Assembly: GCA_016219985.1 (NCBI GenBank)
Contig: JACRJO010000003.1
Span: 1 to 64,000 of the forward strand
Direction: 5' to 3'
DNA length: 64,000 bases
DNA from: Sphingobacteriales bacterium
GTDB taxonomy: Bacteria; Bacteroidota; Bacteroidia; Chitinophagales; Chitinophagaceae
The translations under genes and the position numbers were made by a program. The notes beneath the pieces were generated by a model. The model was not told the DNA's origin. It worked only from the letters and a program-made list of their open reading frames with translations, and searched no databases. Shown piece after piece: positions 43,090 through 53,500 of this stretch (position 1 is its first letter; every line of letters begins with the position of its first letter).

Positions 43090-45507
43090 TTATTTCTCTT
43101 CTTTCGCAGCAGTTTTCAGGAATGCACTTCGCCGGGGCGCCGGCATCATGCTTCCCTCTCCCTTCACCGCTTTCCAGATCACTTCACTGAATACCAGGTC
43201 GGGGATCGCATCCTCCTTACTAAAGTCGAAGGATGCACTCAGTTTAGCACCGGGTGTGTTCTTTTTATTTAATTCAGTCAGGTCCACGAGGGCCGGTACG
43301 GACTGGAATACATTCAGGTCCGCCTCCTTTGTGAAACTGCGCCACATCGGTTCAGCGGCTGCGTCATACTGGCTCATCGGGGGTAAACCGAGGATCAGCT
43401 CAATTGTTCTCAGCATGGAGGAAGTGGAATACGGGGTATGATCCACGAATTTTCTTTTCACAAAACCACCGGCCACATAGGCCGTGGTGCGGTGGGCATC
43501 CACATGATCCGGCCCGTTCTGCGCATCGTCTTCCACGATGAAGATGGCGGATTCTTTCCAGATGGGGCTTTTTGACAGGTACTCTACAAACAGCCCGACC
43601 GCCAGGTCATTATCGGCCACATGGGCAAAGGGTGTGGGGCGGTCCAGTTTTTGCCCTTCCGTATGATCATTGATAAAACGGAGTGAATTGAAGCGCGGAA
43701 CCGCATTTACCGCCAGCAGGGAATCAAATTCCCTTTTCCACTGGTAAAAACGGCTGGTATCCCGCACGGTTTCATCCCAACTGGTATAGTAGGGACAGAA
43801 ATTATTCTCCAGGACCTTAATATTTGCTTTATAGTCGTCCGCGAATTCACCATAAGTGCGGAAACTCACCCCCGCCCTTTTGCAATAGTCCCAGATAAAA
43901 CCGCGGTCGGGATTGGCCACTTCACGGTTCCCTTCGGCATCATAACTGCCCCCGCGTCCTCCGTAACTGGTGGGCCAGTTTTTCTCCAGGTAATCGTTGG
44001 CATTAGCGGCCGTGCTCCAGTTGTGGCCATCGGCGCTCACTTCCCCATCCACATAAAAATTATCAAGCAATACAAATTCGGAAGCCAGCTTGTGCTGGTT
44101 CGGGGTAATATTTTTCCCGAATAAAACAAGACTGGTATCCCCGTTTCCTCCCGGCATATCTCCCAGCACCTGGTCATAGGTCCTGTTTTCCTTGATCACA
44201 TAAAACACGTATTTAATGGGCGAAGGATCCCCTACTTTCATGGGAATGGGGTTGCCGGCTTCACCCGCCGAAACAGTTTCCCTTTCCTTGGTATAAGGCG
44301 TATTTGAATAAACAGTTTTGGAATACTCCGCCAGTTTGGCTTCGCCGGGTATATCAATGATGCTCATGGTTCCTTTGAACAACCCCCCGATGTACTGGAT
44401 CCGGCTCTGCTTGCTTTTGTAATCTCCCTGCTGGTAATTGACTTCCTGGTCCCGCTTGCTGGGGTCGGGTCCCTTGGCATTGGGCAGGGAGGAGAATCCC
44501 TTGCCATTGCTGACGAATATTTTCTTCCCGATCACTTTTACATTGGTCGGATACCAGCCGGTGGGTATAAACCCGTTGGAATGACTGAATCCTGGTTTGC
44601 TTACATCAAAAACAGCAAGGCAATTATTATCCGCATTCGCCACAAACAAGGTCTTTTGATCCTCGCTGAGTGCTAGCCCGTTGCTGGCGGAACCCGTGGG
44701 GGCATCGGGGTACAAGGCTGCATTCAGCACTTCCAGTACTTTGCGGTTTGCGATATCAATCACGGAAACGGAATTGTCACCGGCATTGGCCACAAACAAC
44801 AGCTTGCCGTTACCGGAGAGCAATAATTCATTGGGATTTTCGCCCACCCCGATCTCCGCGCTGACCTGTTGGGTCAGCACATCATAGACCAGGACTTTCT
44901 TACCGCCCCAGAGGGAGATATATAATTCTTTTTTATCTAAGGAAAGCCGGCAGGCATAGGCCGGTTCGGTCAGCGGCAGTTGCTTTATAATCTTTTTGGT
45001 ACCCAGGCTCACCACATACAGGAAATTATTTTCCTTGGTCACCACGTACAGGGTTTTCCGGGCGTCATCGATATCAATTCCCGCCGGTGATATCTTTTCC
45101 GGCCATTTTTTCCCGAGCAGGATACTGTCCACCAGTCTCAGTTTATTTTTGACCAGGGCATATTTCAGCACCCGGTTATCGTTTCCGCCACTGGCGTACA
45201 AAAATTTTTCATCGGCTGAAAACTTTAACCCGTACCAGGATTTCTGTACGACCATAACATCCAGCACTTTTTCCTTCACCGGGTCAATCAGCTGAATACT
45301 CTGCACACTCTGGCCATTATTGGTAACCGCCATTAATTTCTTGGACCGGCTTACCGCGATATTCAGGGGCAGGTCACCGAGCGCGAAGGAGCGGCCGGCG
45401 GGGGAAAGGGTCCAGCCATTGGGCAGGGTGACTTTTGATTGTGCCGATGACCGTTCCATTAATAAGCAAGCGGGTATCAGCAACAGCGCTACTAATGTAT
45501 GCCTCAT
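43090..45507 (-). CDS. Beta-propeller / phosphoesterase (PF04185-type) fusion, copy A
   Basis: 805 residues from ATG 45507, which opens a signal peptide (MRHTLVALLLIPACLLMERS). A YncE-like seven-bladed propeller (about 30-380, repeated LFVANAGDNSVSVIDI-type blades) is joined to a phosphoesterase domain. Motifs: VIKENRTYDQVLGDMPGGNG, LDNFYVDGEVSADGHNW, IFIVEDDAQNGPDHVDAHRT. The C-terminal family includes phospholipase C and acid phosphatases. It should act in the periplasm or at the surface. The neighbour upstream has the same architecture. Confidence 0.85.
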   Translation of the reverse strand: MRHTLVALLLIPACLLMERSSAQSKVTLPNGWTLSPAGRSFALGDLPLNIAVSRSKKLMAVTNNGQSVQSIQLIDPVKEKVLDVMVVQKSWYGLKFSADEKFLYASGGNDNRVLKYALVKNKLRLVDSILLGKKWPEKISPAGIDIDDARKTLYVVTKENNFLYVVSLGTKKIIKQLPLTEPAYACRLSLDKKELYISLWGGKKVLVYDVLTQQVSAEIGVGENPNELLLSGNGKLLFVANAGDNSVSVIDIANRKVLEVLNAALYPDAPTGSASNGLALSEDQKTLFVANADNNCLAVFDVSKPGFSHSNGFIPTGWYPTNVKVIGKKIFVSNGKGFSSLPNAKGPDPSKRDQEVNYQQGDYKSKQSRIQYIGGLFKGTMSIIDIPGEAKLAEYSKTVYSNTPYTKERETVSAGEAGNPIPMKVGDPSPIKYVFYVIKENRTYDQVLGDMPGGNGDTSLVLFGKNITPNQHKLASEFVLLDNFYVDGEVSADGHNWSTAANANDYLEKNWPTSYGGRGGSYDAEGNREVANPDRGFIWDYCKRAGVSFRTYGEFADDYKANIKVLENNFCPYYTSWDETVRDTSRFYQWKREFDSLLAVNAVPRFNSLRFINDHTEGQKLDRPTPFAHVADNDLAVGLFVEYLSKSPIWKESAIFIVEDDAQNGPDHVDAHRTTAYVAGGFVKRKFVDHTPYSTSSMLRTIELILGLPPMSQYDAAAEPMWRSFTKEADLNVFQSVPALVDLTELNKKNTPGAKLSASFDFSKEDAIPDLVFSEVIWKAVKGEGSMMPAPRRSAFLKTAAKEEK

Positions 45508-45511
45508 GATC

Positions 45512-48226
45512 TTAATTTTTGGGTTTGTAATGATTGGTTCTTTGCTCCGGCTCATCATCCATCGCTGGACCCTGCTGCACTTTTTTCCAGTCAATATCCC
45601 GGTTATACCTGCTCATCGCTTTTCCCGGGTCAAAGACCCTATTATCGGGGAAAACAAAATTATACGGTGTATAATCGGGTGTACTGGTAAAAAAATCCTG
45701 CAGCAAAGAGGCCGTTACATCGTACTGGTTTACGTAATCTATATTCAAAATATTATATATCACTTTCAGTACTGAGCCAAAGTTAGCATGAATAGGAGAA
45801 ACATGATTGCGTTTTACATAAGGGCCGGCCATCATCAGGACGCTTCGGTGCGCATCCAGGTGATCCACCCCGCCCTGCGGGTCATCCTCGGTTATGATCA
45901 CCAGCATATTTTTCCAGTAGGGTGTCCGTGACAGGAAATGCAGGATTCTTCCCAGGGCCAGGTCATTGTCCGCCATATAAGAATGAACATAGGGATATCC
46001 CTCATCCGGGCGCGGACCGGCGCCATGGTCATTCGGTAACTGCATCGTGAGGAGTTGCGGCATTTTTTCTTTGCCGTTCAGCCATCTCCGGGTAAATTCT
46101 GATTCAAACTGCTCCACGCGGAACTGATCCGGTATATTGGTATTAAAGCCCGCGTAGTTATGCGAAGTGCGGCTCCACAATGCTTTTTGCATCGGCACCA
46201 TCACAGCATGGGCGGCGCCGGTAAGGGTATCGTACCATTCCTCCCTGACATGGGCGGTTTCATTGGCCTCCCCGAAATTGTAAAAGAATACTTTATTCCG
46301 CTCCAGCGCTTCCCACAAACCGCCAATCTCCGCATAATCCTCCGGATCCATACTGCCCGTGCTTCCGGGAAAACGGCGACCTGGCGCTTTGGAAAAATAA
46401 GAAGCGGTTTTGCTGACACTGGAATTGGTTTCCACCCATTCATTCGGCACCACCCCCATCATCCAGTGATGCCCGTGAATAGACGCATCGCTGTCGCAGT
46501 AAAAATTGTCACTGAATGAAAATTCAGATGCCAGTTTCGCATGATTGGGCATGATATCCGCATTGGCAATTTTCAACGTATCGTTCTTACCATATACATT
46601 CACATTGACTCCATATCTCGCCAGGGTCAGGTCCCCTTTCCCGGTTTTCAACTGGCCCAGTACTTCGTCATAGGTCCTGTTTTCCTTGGTGATATATACG
46701 ATATACTGAACCGGGCTTTGCCGGATCTTAGGCAAGGGAGGCAGGGGATTCCGTCCGTCGTCCTTTACCCGAACGGCCTGCATAGTATTATTGACTGACT
46801 GACGGGTATAGGCAGCGAGTTGCACTACATCCGGCACCGGGATCTTTTGGAAAGAAGCCAGTTGTATATCCCCGATATAAGTGCCCTGCACCGGTTTTAC
46901 AAAATCCTTACCGCCGTTGGGTCCGGCTCCCAGCCCGCGGCAACTGATCACATAGATTTCTTTTTCATCCTTACTGAGCAATACCCGGGCCGGTCCCCAC
47001 CCGGTGGGTATCAGTCCCACCGTTTTCTTTGAGGGTATATCAATCACGGCTATAGCGTTAAAACCCAGCAAGGCGACATAAAGTCTTTTTTCATTCCTGC
47101 TCAGCGCCATTCCAAATGGCAATAAGCCCCTGTATTTATCAATCCGTTTGTCCACGGTAATGGGGATATGCGAAATGATTTTACGGGTTTTGTAATCGAT
47201 CACGGAGATATTATCATTGGTCGCATTACTGACATACGCATACCGGGAGCCCACCACAATGGAATTGGGGCTGGCGCCTCCCACTACTTCCGCGTCTTCG
47301 ATCATCTGCCCGACCTGGTATCCTGTTTTAAACTTATCGATCACTTTATTGCCGGCCAGATCGATCGTATATACACTCATGGCTTCCGGGGCGGAGGGGC
47401 TTCCTACTCCCGGAATATGCTTGCCGTCAATCACTGTTCCGTTAATTGATTCAGGGGTATTATTCCCGTACGGATGCCAGTTGATCATCCGGGTATTGTA
47501 ATTCGTGGAATCCATTCCATCCACAAGCGGGTATTCATACATACCCACATTGGCGGCAAAAGCTGTTTTCTTATCCGGGCTGATGGCCAGTCCGAATGGC
47601 TGCCGGCCCACGGGGATGCTGGCTGTAAGCTGCCTGGTCTTCAGATCGATCCGTACCAGGCGGAAATTGCCCCGGTCCAGCACGAGCAATTCGTTCTGGT
47701 CCTCATTGATCAGGAGGTCTGCTGTAAAACTGTCCCCGTAATACAGTCTGCCGGTCTCCCCGTTCAGAGAAATGGAATCCAGCCGGATCATTTTTTCGGT
47801 ATCATACACGATCACTGCGCCATTATCACCCCCGCTCAGGAAAATGGTTTTTGAATCCGGCGCAAATACCACACCGAGAAAAGAACCATTCGATAAGGGG
47901 GAAGCTACCGATCCATCATAAGAAGGAACACGCAGGGACCGGAGCGTAGCCAGTTCAATTAATGTAAACACGCCGTTATGCAGGGTCACTATTTTTTTTC
48001 CATCAGGAGAAAGCGCCATGCCAAACGGATCATGGGTGATCCGGATCAGCTCACCTGCCGGGCTGACCAGGCGGCCGCTGGGTAGCACTGAAACCCCCTT
48101 TTCATTGATGGATGCATACTGGTTCCTTCCGGGTACCTGCAGGGTCAGGATATGGTTTTGCTGCTGAGCCAGGGAAACGGAACCGGATAGTATTAATAAA
48201 ATGGATAGAAAATAGTTTCTTTTCAT
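45512..48226 (-). CDS. Beta-propeller / phosphoesterase (PF04185-type) fusion, copy B
   Basis: 904 residues. Signal peptide (MKRNYFLSILLILSGSVSLA), propeller blades (LVRIDLKTRQLTASIPVGRQ, SNATNDNISVIDYKTRKII), then the phosphoesterase domain: IVYITKENRTYDEVLGQLKT, SDNFYCDSDASIHGHHWMMG and VIITEDDPQGGVDHLDAHRS. It shares order and motifs with copy A but is about 100 residues longer. The stop is 4 nt before copy A. The two likely differ in substrate; which organophosphate each uses cannot be read. Confidence 0.85.
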   Translation of the reverse strand: MKRNYFLSILLILSGSVSLAQQQNHILTLQVPGRNQYASINEKGVSVLPSGRLVSPAGELIRITHDPFGMALSPDGKKIVTLHNGVFTLIELATLRSLRVPSYDGSVASPLSNGSFLGVVFAPDSKTIFLSGGDNGAVIVYDTEKMIRLDSISLNGETGRLYYGDSFTADLLINEDQNELLVLDRGNFRLVRIDLKTRQLTASIPVGRQPFGLAISPDKKTAFAANVGMYEYPLVDGMDSTNYNTRMINWHPYGNNTPESINGTVIDGKHIPGVGSPSAPEAMSVYTIDLAGNKVIDKFKTGYQVGQMIEDAEVVGGASPNSIVVGSRYAYVSNATNDNISVIDYKTRKIISHIPITVDKRIDKYRGLLPFGMALSRNEKRLYVALLGFNAIAVIDIPSKKTVGLIPTGWGPARVLLSKDEKEIYVISCRGLGAGPNGGKDFVKPVQGTYIGDIQLASFQKIPVPDVVQLAAYTRQSVNNTMQAVRVKDDGRNPLPPLPKIRQSPVQYIVYITKENRTYDEVLGQLKTGKGDLTLARYGVNVNVYGKNDTLKIANADIMPNHAKLASEFSFSDNFYCDSDASIHGHHWMMGVVPNEWVETNSSVSKTASYFSKAPGRRFPGSTGSMDPEDYAEIGGLWEALERNKVFFYNFGEANETAHVREEWYDTLTGAAHAVMVPMQKALWSRTSHNYAGFNTNIPDQFRVEQFESEFTRRWLNGKEKMPQLLTMQLPNDHGAGPRPDEGYPYVHSYMADNDLALGRILHFLSRTPYWKNMLVIITEDDPQGGVDHLDAHRSVLMMAGPYVKRNHVSPIHANFGSVLKVIYNILNIDYVNQYDVTASLLQDFFTSTPDYTPYNFVFPDNRVFDPGKAMSRYNRDIDWKKVQQGPAMDDEPEQRTNHYKPKN

Positions 48227-48234
48227 GCTGTCAA

Positions 48235-48271
48235 ATTATTAAAAAGGGCGGAACCTGGAAAAGTCCCGCCT
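48235..48271 (-). terminator. Probable terminator or attenuator between susD and the phosphoesterase genes
   Basis: GGCGG/CCGCC stem (48247-48251 with 48266-48270) followed on the minus strand by CCCTTTTTAATAATTT. It leaves only about 10 nt before the next ATG, with no separate promoter visible, so partial read-through is likely. Confidence 0.6.
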
Positions 48272-48321
48272 GTTTTCATGGTCACTTTTTGCTTATGCTT
48301 AAGAACTGTTTCCGGTGATGA

Positions 48322-49920
48322 TTATGGTTTTAAGATCCAGATCTGGCCATTCAGGTTATCCGCCCCGGAAAATTGCCGGTCTACAGCCGCTTTCCAGTTC
48401 ACGCCATTAATATTCTGCTCTGAACCGGGGTAGGACCAGCGAAACGGGATCACGCCCCCGTTACCCACGCCCACACCGCCTGAAAAAGCAGGAATACCGG
48501 TGCGCCGGAAATTATAATAGGCTTCCCATCCTGAATTCTGGAAGAAGGCGATATATTTCTGGGTCAGGATCCTGGTAAGTCCTCCTGAACCGGGTTCATA
48601 GGCTACGGCAGGCTGAGAATAATAGTCGTCAAAATCAAAATCGAAGCCGGCGCTGGTCCAGCTGCCGAGGGACTGACCCGGCCGGAGATAATTGACCGTA
48701 TTGGCGCCATTGACAATCCCATAAAAATCCAGGGAACTCCGGATACCGGCCTTGTACCAGGTTTCCGCATCCCCGCCCGTATAACCGCGGTTAATGGCTT
48801 CGGCAATATTGAAACACATTTCAGTGTACCCGGCAATGATGAAATCTTCGCCCACATTGGTCCGGTAATACCGGTACCGGTTGATCATGCTGAGCTTGCC
48901 GGTAAGGGCATTGGCTTCCATGATATTCTGGTCCTGGCCGGTGGGAGAACCGATAAAAGCCCTGAAATCAGTCGGCGCATAACTGTTATCATCCACGATC
49001 TTCCAGGCCGGCTCACAGGTTACCAGTACCCGGGGGTCATTCCGGTCTGTGCAGGCTTTCACATAGGTTTCGGCCATATTCAGGCGCAGCGCATCAAACC
49101 CATAAGCCACCGGGGTGGTCGGATACCTGTTTACATCATTATTGTATACATACTTCAGGTCATCCGCTGAACTGCTGAACAAGGGGAATTTCGAAGGATT
49201 GGTCATCACTTCATTGATCCGCGTGGCAATCTTCAGATCCGCGTCCCCTGCTTTTTTACTCAGGCTGACCAGGACTCTCAGTTTATAGGCATTGACCAGT
49301 TTTCTCCATTTTGAAAAATTGCCTTTATAGAAAATATCATAGGCGGATACGGTTCCGGGGTCGGTGGTGGAAGCCAGGGTGGTGAAATCATCATTGGCCT
49401 CATCTAACCATTTGATCACCTGCAGGAACACGGTCTTCTGGTCATCATACTTAGGGGTGAAATTTCCTTCAAGCCCTTTTACCGCTTCACTCATCGGCAC
49501 ATCACCCATCAGGGAAGTCAGGTTATAGTAGTAATAAGCTTTCAGGAATTTAGCAATAGCAGCATAGGGATTCACCACGGCCGCGCCGGCGCGGGTTGCT
49601 TCTGTTTCCATCCTGTCAATATTCTTCAGGTTCCCGTTATAGACCCCGAAAGGCCCGCCGTTAAATCCGTAAGTATTGTCTCCATAGTACTGGTAATTGC
49701 GGCAGAAATACTGGTTATACCGCGCTACAGAACCCCAGGGCTCAATACCGCCCAAACCCCCGGAAATATCATTCAGTTGTTTGATCAGTAATAACCCGGG
49801 AGGCACCCCGGTGGCCTGGTTGGGGTTGACAGAATATTCTTCATATTTTTTCTGGCAGGATACCATTCCCAGTATCAGCACAGCCGCTGCCATTATTTTA
49901 AATCCGTTTTTCATTGTCAT
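48322..49920 (-). CDS. SusD-like outer-membrane lipoprotein (SusD-like_2 type)
   Basis: 532 residues. Lipoprotein signal ending in GMVSC, then NPNQATGVPPGLLLIKQLND as in the SusD-like_2 family. TPR helices follow, and near the end ILTQKYIAFFQNSGWEAYYN-FRRTGIP, the usual signature. It pairs with the SusC at 49950 (29-nt gap). Its position in the island points to an organophosphate or phosphate-rich ligand, not a glycan; inference. Confidence 0.92.
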   Translation of the reverse strand: MTMKNGFKIMAAAVLILGMVSCQKKYEEYSVNPNQATGVPPGLLLIKQLNDISGGLGGIEPWGSVARYNQYFCRNYQYYGDNTYGFNGGPFGVYNGNLKNIDRMETEATRAGAAVVNPYAAIAKFLKAYYYYNLTSLMGDVPMSEAVKGLEGNFTPKYDDQKTVFLQVIKWLDEANDDFTTLASTTDPGTVSAYDIFYKGNFSKWRKLVNAYKLRVLVSLSKKAGDADLKIATRINEVMTNPSKFPLFSSSADDLKYVYNNDVNRYPTTPVAYGFDALRLNMAETYVKACTDRNDPRVLVTCEPAWKIVDDNSYAPTDFRAFIGSPTGQDQNIMEANALTGKLSMINRYRYYRTNVGEDFIIAGYTEMCFNIAEAINRGYTGGDAETWYKAGIRSSLDFYGIVNGANTVNYLRPGQSLGSWTSAGFDFDFDDYYSQPAVAYEPGSGGLTRILTQKYIAFFQNSGWEAYYNFRRTGIPAFSGGVGVGNGGVIPFRWSYPGSEQNINGVNWKAAVDRQFSGADNLNGQIWILKP

Positions 49921-49949
49921 CTTGTTTAGTTGTGTAACAATAGAAATGT

Positions 49950-52900
49950 TTAGAATACCAGGTTCAGGTTAAATCCAAACCGGCGGGTGGTCGGGGTCTG
50001 CAAGTCAGATCCGCTGCTCTGCATAAACTGGTCCGGGTCCACATCCTTGTATTTTTCGGGGAAAAACAGCAGGAGGTTCCTTCCCACCAGCGATACCGAA
50101 GCCTGGCTGAAAACTTTACCAAACAGGGTTTTGGGAAGCCTGTAAGTCAGTGTTACCTCGCGCAGTTTAGCGAAGGTCTTACTGATAATATTCAGGTCCT
50201 GGATACTGGCATACCGGCTGGAATAATTCTGCACGGTTGTCTTTTTGGTATTGGGAGCCGTGGACAGGTCTTTCCAGTTGGTAATCTCACCTGTTACCGG
50301 ATCCAGCACCGGTGTACCCACCAGTATAATCCCATTTGCCACATAGGTGCCGCCATTTACATCATCATACCTCGCAGCGCCCCACTCCCCCTGTACGGTT
50401 TCGAGGTGGCGTCCGCCCTGCAGAGTTTTCTGGCGCACATAATCATGAAACACGCCGCCGATCACCCCGTCAAACTGGAAAGTGAGACTCACGTTTTTAT
50501 AGGAGAGGGTATTGGTAACCCCCCAGATAAAATCAGGATCGGAATGCCCGAATATTCTCCGGGCCGGTGAACCCAGGTCGGAGAAACGCAGCAGGAGTCC
50601 GTTTGACCCATGCACCAGTTGTCCGTCAGGTGTTCTTACAAATGCATTCCCGTATACCAGGTCAACACGGTCTCCATCCTTTACCCAGTTGTTGGGAGAA
50701 GGATTTTTGATCCATACCCTTTTGAATTTGGAGCCATTGACCGTCACATCCCAGGTAAAGTTTTTGGCTTTAACCGGTGAGCCTGTCAGCACGATTTCGA
50801 TCCCTGTATTCTTGTATTTGTATTCTCCTGTATTCTCCGTTAAACTGGTATAACCCGAGGCCGGGCTGATGGCCCTTGAGGTCAGCAGCTCATTGATCGT
50901 TTTGTACCAGGTAAAGTCGAGGCCGATCCTGTTTTTCAGGATCCGGATATCGGTACCCAGTTCCAGTGTTTTTTTATTTCCGGCTTTGATACTGGGGTCA
51001 TTCAGCCCGTTCACATAGGAGGCCCCGAGTGCATTGTTATAGGTAGTACTCGTTGAATAGGTATAATTGGTACTGAATGCATAGCGGGTAAGTCCATAGG
51101 GAGACTGGTAATTGTCTCCATAGCCCAGCGGGTTTCCACCAATAAAACCAAGCGGTCCCACGGAAGAGACGATACCGGCATCCCGCCCGGTGGCATAGGA
51201 CCCTCTCAGTTTGGCAAAAGAAACCAGTTCCGGCACTTTTACATAATCTGTCAGGACGGTGGACACACCGGCGGAATAATAGAAATATTTATTATTGCCC
51301 AGCGGCAGGTTGGAATGTTTGTCGTAGCGGCCGGTTAATGAAACCGTCGCGTATTTACTTAATCCGAAGTCAAAAGAGGAATAGCCGCTTAAGACCAGTT
51401 GGTTGGCATTCCAGCTATTGATAAAGGGACGGTTCAGTGAATTAGACAGGGAATACAAGCCCGGGATGGTCAGGTAATCGGTAGTCGCATAGTTTCCGGA
51501 ATAGCGGATGGTATTGATATTACCTCCCACAAAACCATCGAGACTCAGGAAATCCGAAAAGAATTTTTTCGTGTATTTCAGCTGCACTTCATTATTGGAT
51601 TCAAATAAGGAGCGGCGGTCTTCCCGGTAATCTCCTTTCCGGTCGTCCCGGCCATAAGCGCCGGCGGAATAAGGCATTTTCTCGGTCCTGGTTAAGTCAT
51701 AGGTGGAAAAACCAGGACGGAACAGCAGGGAGAATCCACTGCCCAGTTTCCAGTCCACATTCAGGTAGCCATACACATCATTCTTATAATGTCCCCGCAA
51801 CCATTCATAGGCCATGAACCAGGGATTATTGTAGCGCTGGTATTCCGCGTATTTCTGCTGGATACCCACTTTCCCATCCTGCCAGTAATTCCGCAATTCC
51901 CGGATACTCCAGTCGGCGCCGGCCCAGATCACCACGTTGTAGATAAGACTGTTCGGGCCATAATTCACATCCGGGAAATTTTCGGTGTACTGCCGGCTGT
52001 AATTCAGGTTGGCAGATACTTTTAACCGGTTGGAGAAACGATGACCGGCCGAAAGATTAAAGTTGGTGGTATTCAGATCCGTGTTCGGCACGATACCCTG
52101 CTGGTAAGTATGTCCCACCCCGAAGCGGATATCAGAATTTTCCGTATGCGAGGCGATCGCAAAGTGATTGGTGGATACCATTCCGGTCTGGAGAAAATTC
52201 TTCAGGTTATCTTTTCCACGGGCGACCCAGGGAGTGGGGTTGATATTTCCGGTAAACGTAGTTCCATTGGGAAAGGTAGTGGTGTAGGTTTGCCCCGGTG
52301 TTACGACCCCGTCATACTGCGGCAGTAACTGGCCGTCGAAGCGGGGACCCCACACGTCATAGTCGTTATCGTTTAATCCGCCGCCCACACCGTCTTTAAA
52401 AGCGTATTTTCCCTGTGACCCCGGTCCATAGAGGTCCTGGTAACGGGGAAAAGAAAGAAATCCCTTCTCGAACATGGTGCTGGAATTGAATTCCACCGAA
52501 ACGCCTCTTTTATCTTTGGTTCCCTTCTTTGTATTAATAATAATGGCCCCGTTCTGCGCCAGTGAACCATAGAGGGAACCGGCCGTCTGTCCTTTCAGAA
52601 AAGTATAACTTTCGATATCATCCGGGCTGATATTCCAGGTATCTGTTTTGATGGGAACCCCGTCCACTACAAATAAAACAGAACCATCCCCGCGGAAATT
52701 GATCGAAGGCGCCCGCAGCAGTTCCGGCGTAATATTCACGGTAAGCCCGGCGACTTTTCCTTTAAAGCTGCTGACGGCATTCGGTTCCCGGGCCTTCACC
52801 AGGTCGGAACCTTTTACTTCCTGGGTGGTGTAGCCGATCTTTTTGATCTCCTTTCGTACACCGAGGGCGGTTACCACTACTTCATTCATGCTTTTGGAAT

Positions 52901-53204
52901 CCGGCTGAAGGATTACGATACCCGCCTCTGCGCCGGTGATCTCTTTCGTAACAAACCCGATATTGCTGATGACCAGCAACTCCTTATCAGAAGCGGTAAT
53001 ACTGAAATTACCCGCCTGGTCCGTAATGGCGGTTATCCCCTTCTTTTTTAATGTAACAGACGCACCCGGCAAGGGCTGCTGGTTTTCATCAGAAAGCACT
53101 TTCCCACTGATGGTCTTTTGAGCCGGCAACAGAGCCGGGAGAAATAAAATCAGTAAAAGCAGGAAAAAGGGCTGCTTAAACCGGAAACGATTACTTGTTG
53201 TCAT
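49950..53204 (-). CDS. SusC/RagA-type TonB receptor
   Basis: 1084 residues. Signal peptide (about 1-28), CarboxypepD_reg domain (GKVLSDENQQPLPGASVTLK), SusC signature region MNEVVVTALGVRKEIKKIGY, plug with LLRAPSINFRGDGSVLFVVD and a long barrel. No STN domain, so no FecR relay is expected; control should lie in the promoter. It forms a lidded transporter with the SusD-like protein downstream. Confidence 0.94.
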   Translation of the reverse strand: MTTSNRFRFKQPFFLLLLILFLPALLPAQKTISGKVLSDENQQPLPGASVTLKKKGITAITDQAGNFSITASDKELLVISNIGFVTKEITGAEAGIVILQPDSKSMNEVVVTALGVRKEIKKIGYTTQEVKGSDLVKAREPNAVSSFKGKVAGLTVNITPELLRAPSINFRGDGSVLFVVDGVPIKTDTWNISPDDIESYTFLKGQTAGSLYGSLAQNGAIIINTKKGTKDKRGVSVEFNSSTMFEKGFLSFPRYQDLYGPGSQGKYAFKDGVGGGLNDNDYDVWGPRFDGQLLPQYDGVVTPGQTYTTTFPNGTTFTGNINPTPWVARGKDNLKNFLQTGMVSTNHFAIASHTENSDIRFGVGHTYQQGIVPNTDLNTTNFNLSAGHRFSNRLKVSANLNYSRQYTENFPDVNYGPNSLIYNVVIWAGADWSIRELRNYWQDGKVGIQQKYAEYQRYNNPWFMAYEWLRGHYKNDVYGYLNVDWKLGSGFSLLFRPGFSTYDLTRTEKMPYSAGAYGRDDRKGDYREDRRSLFESNNEVQLKYTKKFFSDFLSLDGFVGGNINTIRYSGNYATTDYLTIPGLYSLSNSLNRPFINSWNANQLVLSGYSSFDFGLSKYATVSLTGRYDKHSNLPLGNNKYFYYSAGVSTVLTDYVKVPELVSFAKLRGSYATGRDAGIVSSVGPLGFIGGNPLGYGDNYQSPYGLTRYAFSTNYTYSTSTTYNNALGASYVNGLNDPSIKAGNKKTLELGTDIRILKNRIGLDFTWYKTINELLTSRAISPASGYTSLTENTGEYKYKNTGIEIVLTGSPVKAKNFTWDVTVNGSKFKRVWIKNPSPNNWVKDGDRVDLVYGNAFVRTPDGQLVHGSNGLLLRFSDLGSPARRIFGHSDPDFIWGVTNTLSYKNVSLTFQFDGVIGGVFHDYVRQKTLQGGRHLETVQGEWGAARYDDVNGGTYVANGIILVGTPVLDPVTGEITNWKDLSTAPNTKKTTVQNYSSRYASIQDLNIISKTFAKLREVTLTYRLPKTLFGKVFSQASVSLVGRNLLLFFPEKYKDVDPDQFMQSSGSDLQTPTTRRFGFNLNLVF

Positions 53205-53244
53205 AAGAAATTTGTTTTAGTTAAAAACCCATCCAATCAGGGCG

Positions 53245-53300
53245 CTAAGGTGCCCTTCATAAATGAAGAAGTGTTTATCAGAAAGTAAACGAATCATTAT
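53245..53300 (-). promoter_or_regulatory. Weak Pho-type register before susC
   Basis: Minus-strand slots at 11 bp: ATAATGA (53300-53294), TTTACTT, ATAAACA (53278-53272), TTCATTT, then 8 nt and CACCTTAG (53252-53245). Each is degenerate; listed because the register equals that of the strong arrays. Confidence 0.25.
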
Positions 53301-53333
53301 CCTACTGTGAAAGAAGTAATAATATTTGCACCG

Positions 53334-53351
53334 GTAACATTCAGCTAACAT
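53334..53351 (+). promoter_or_regulatory. Pho-type box upstream of the plcP-like gene
   Basis: GTAACAT (53334-53340), four bases, CTAACAT (53345-53351): two near-identical heptamers at 11 bp, oriented toward the plcP-like gene. A further GTAATAT is at 53408-53414, out of register. No good -7 follows at 8 nt; TAATTTTA (53415-53422) is the best candidate. Confidence 0.55.
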
Positions 53352-53500
53352 GGACGGATGAAACAGCATAGCATTCCCGCACACCGGAACAGGCGACGGG
53401 GCTGCCGGTAATATTAATTTTACAGAACGGTCACCTATTCATAAACTGCCGGTAGTAATTGCATAACAACAGAAAGCGTACTTTGGAAAACTCGTACGCA

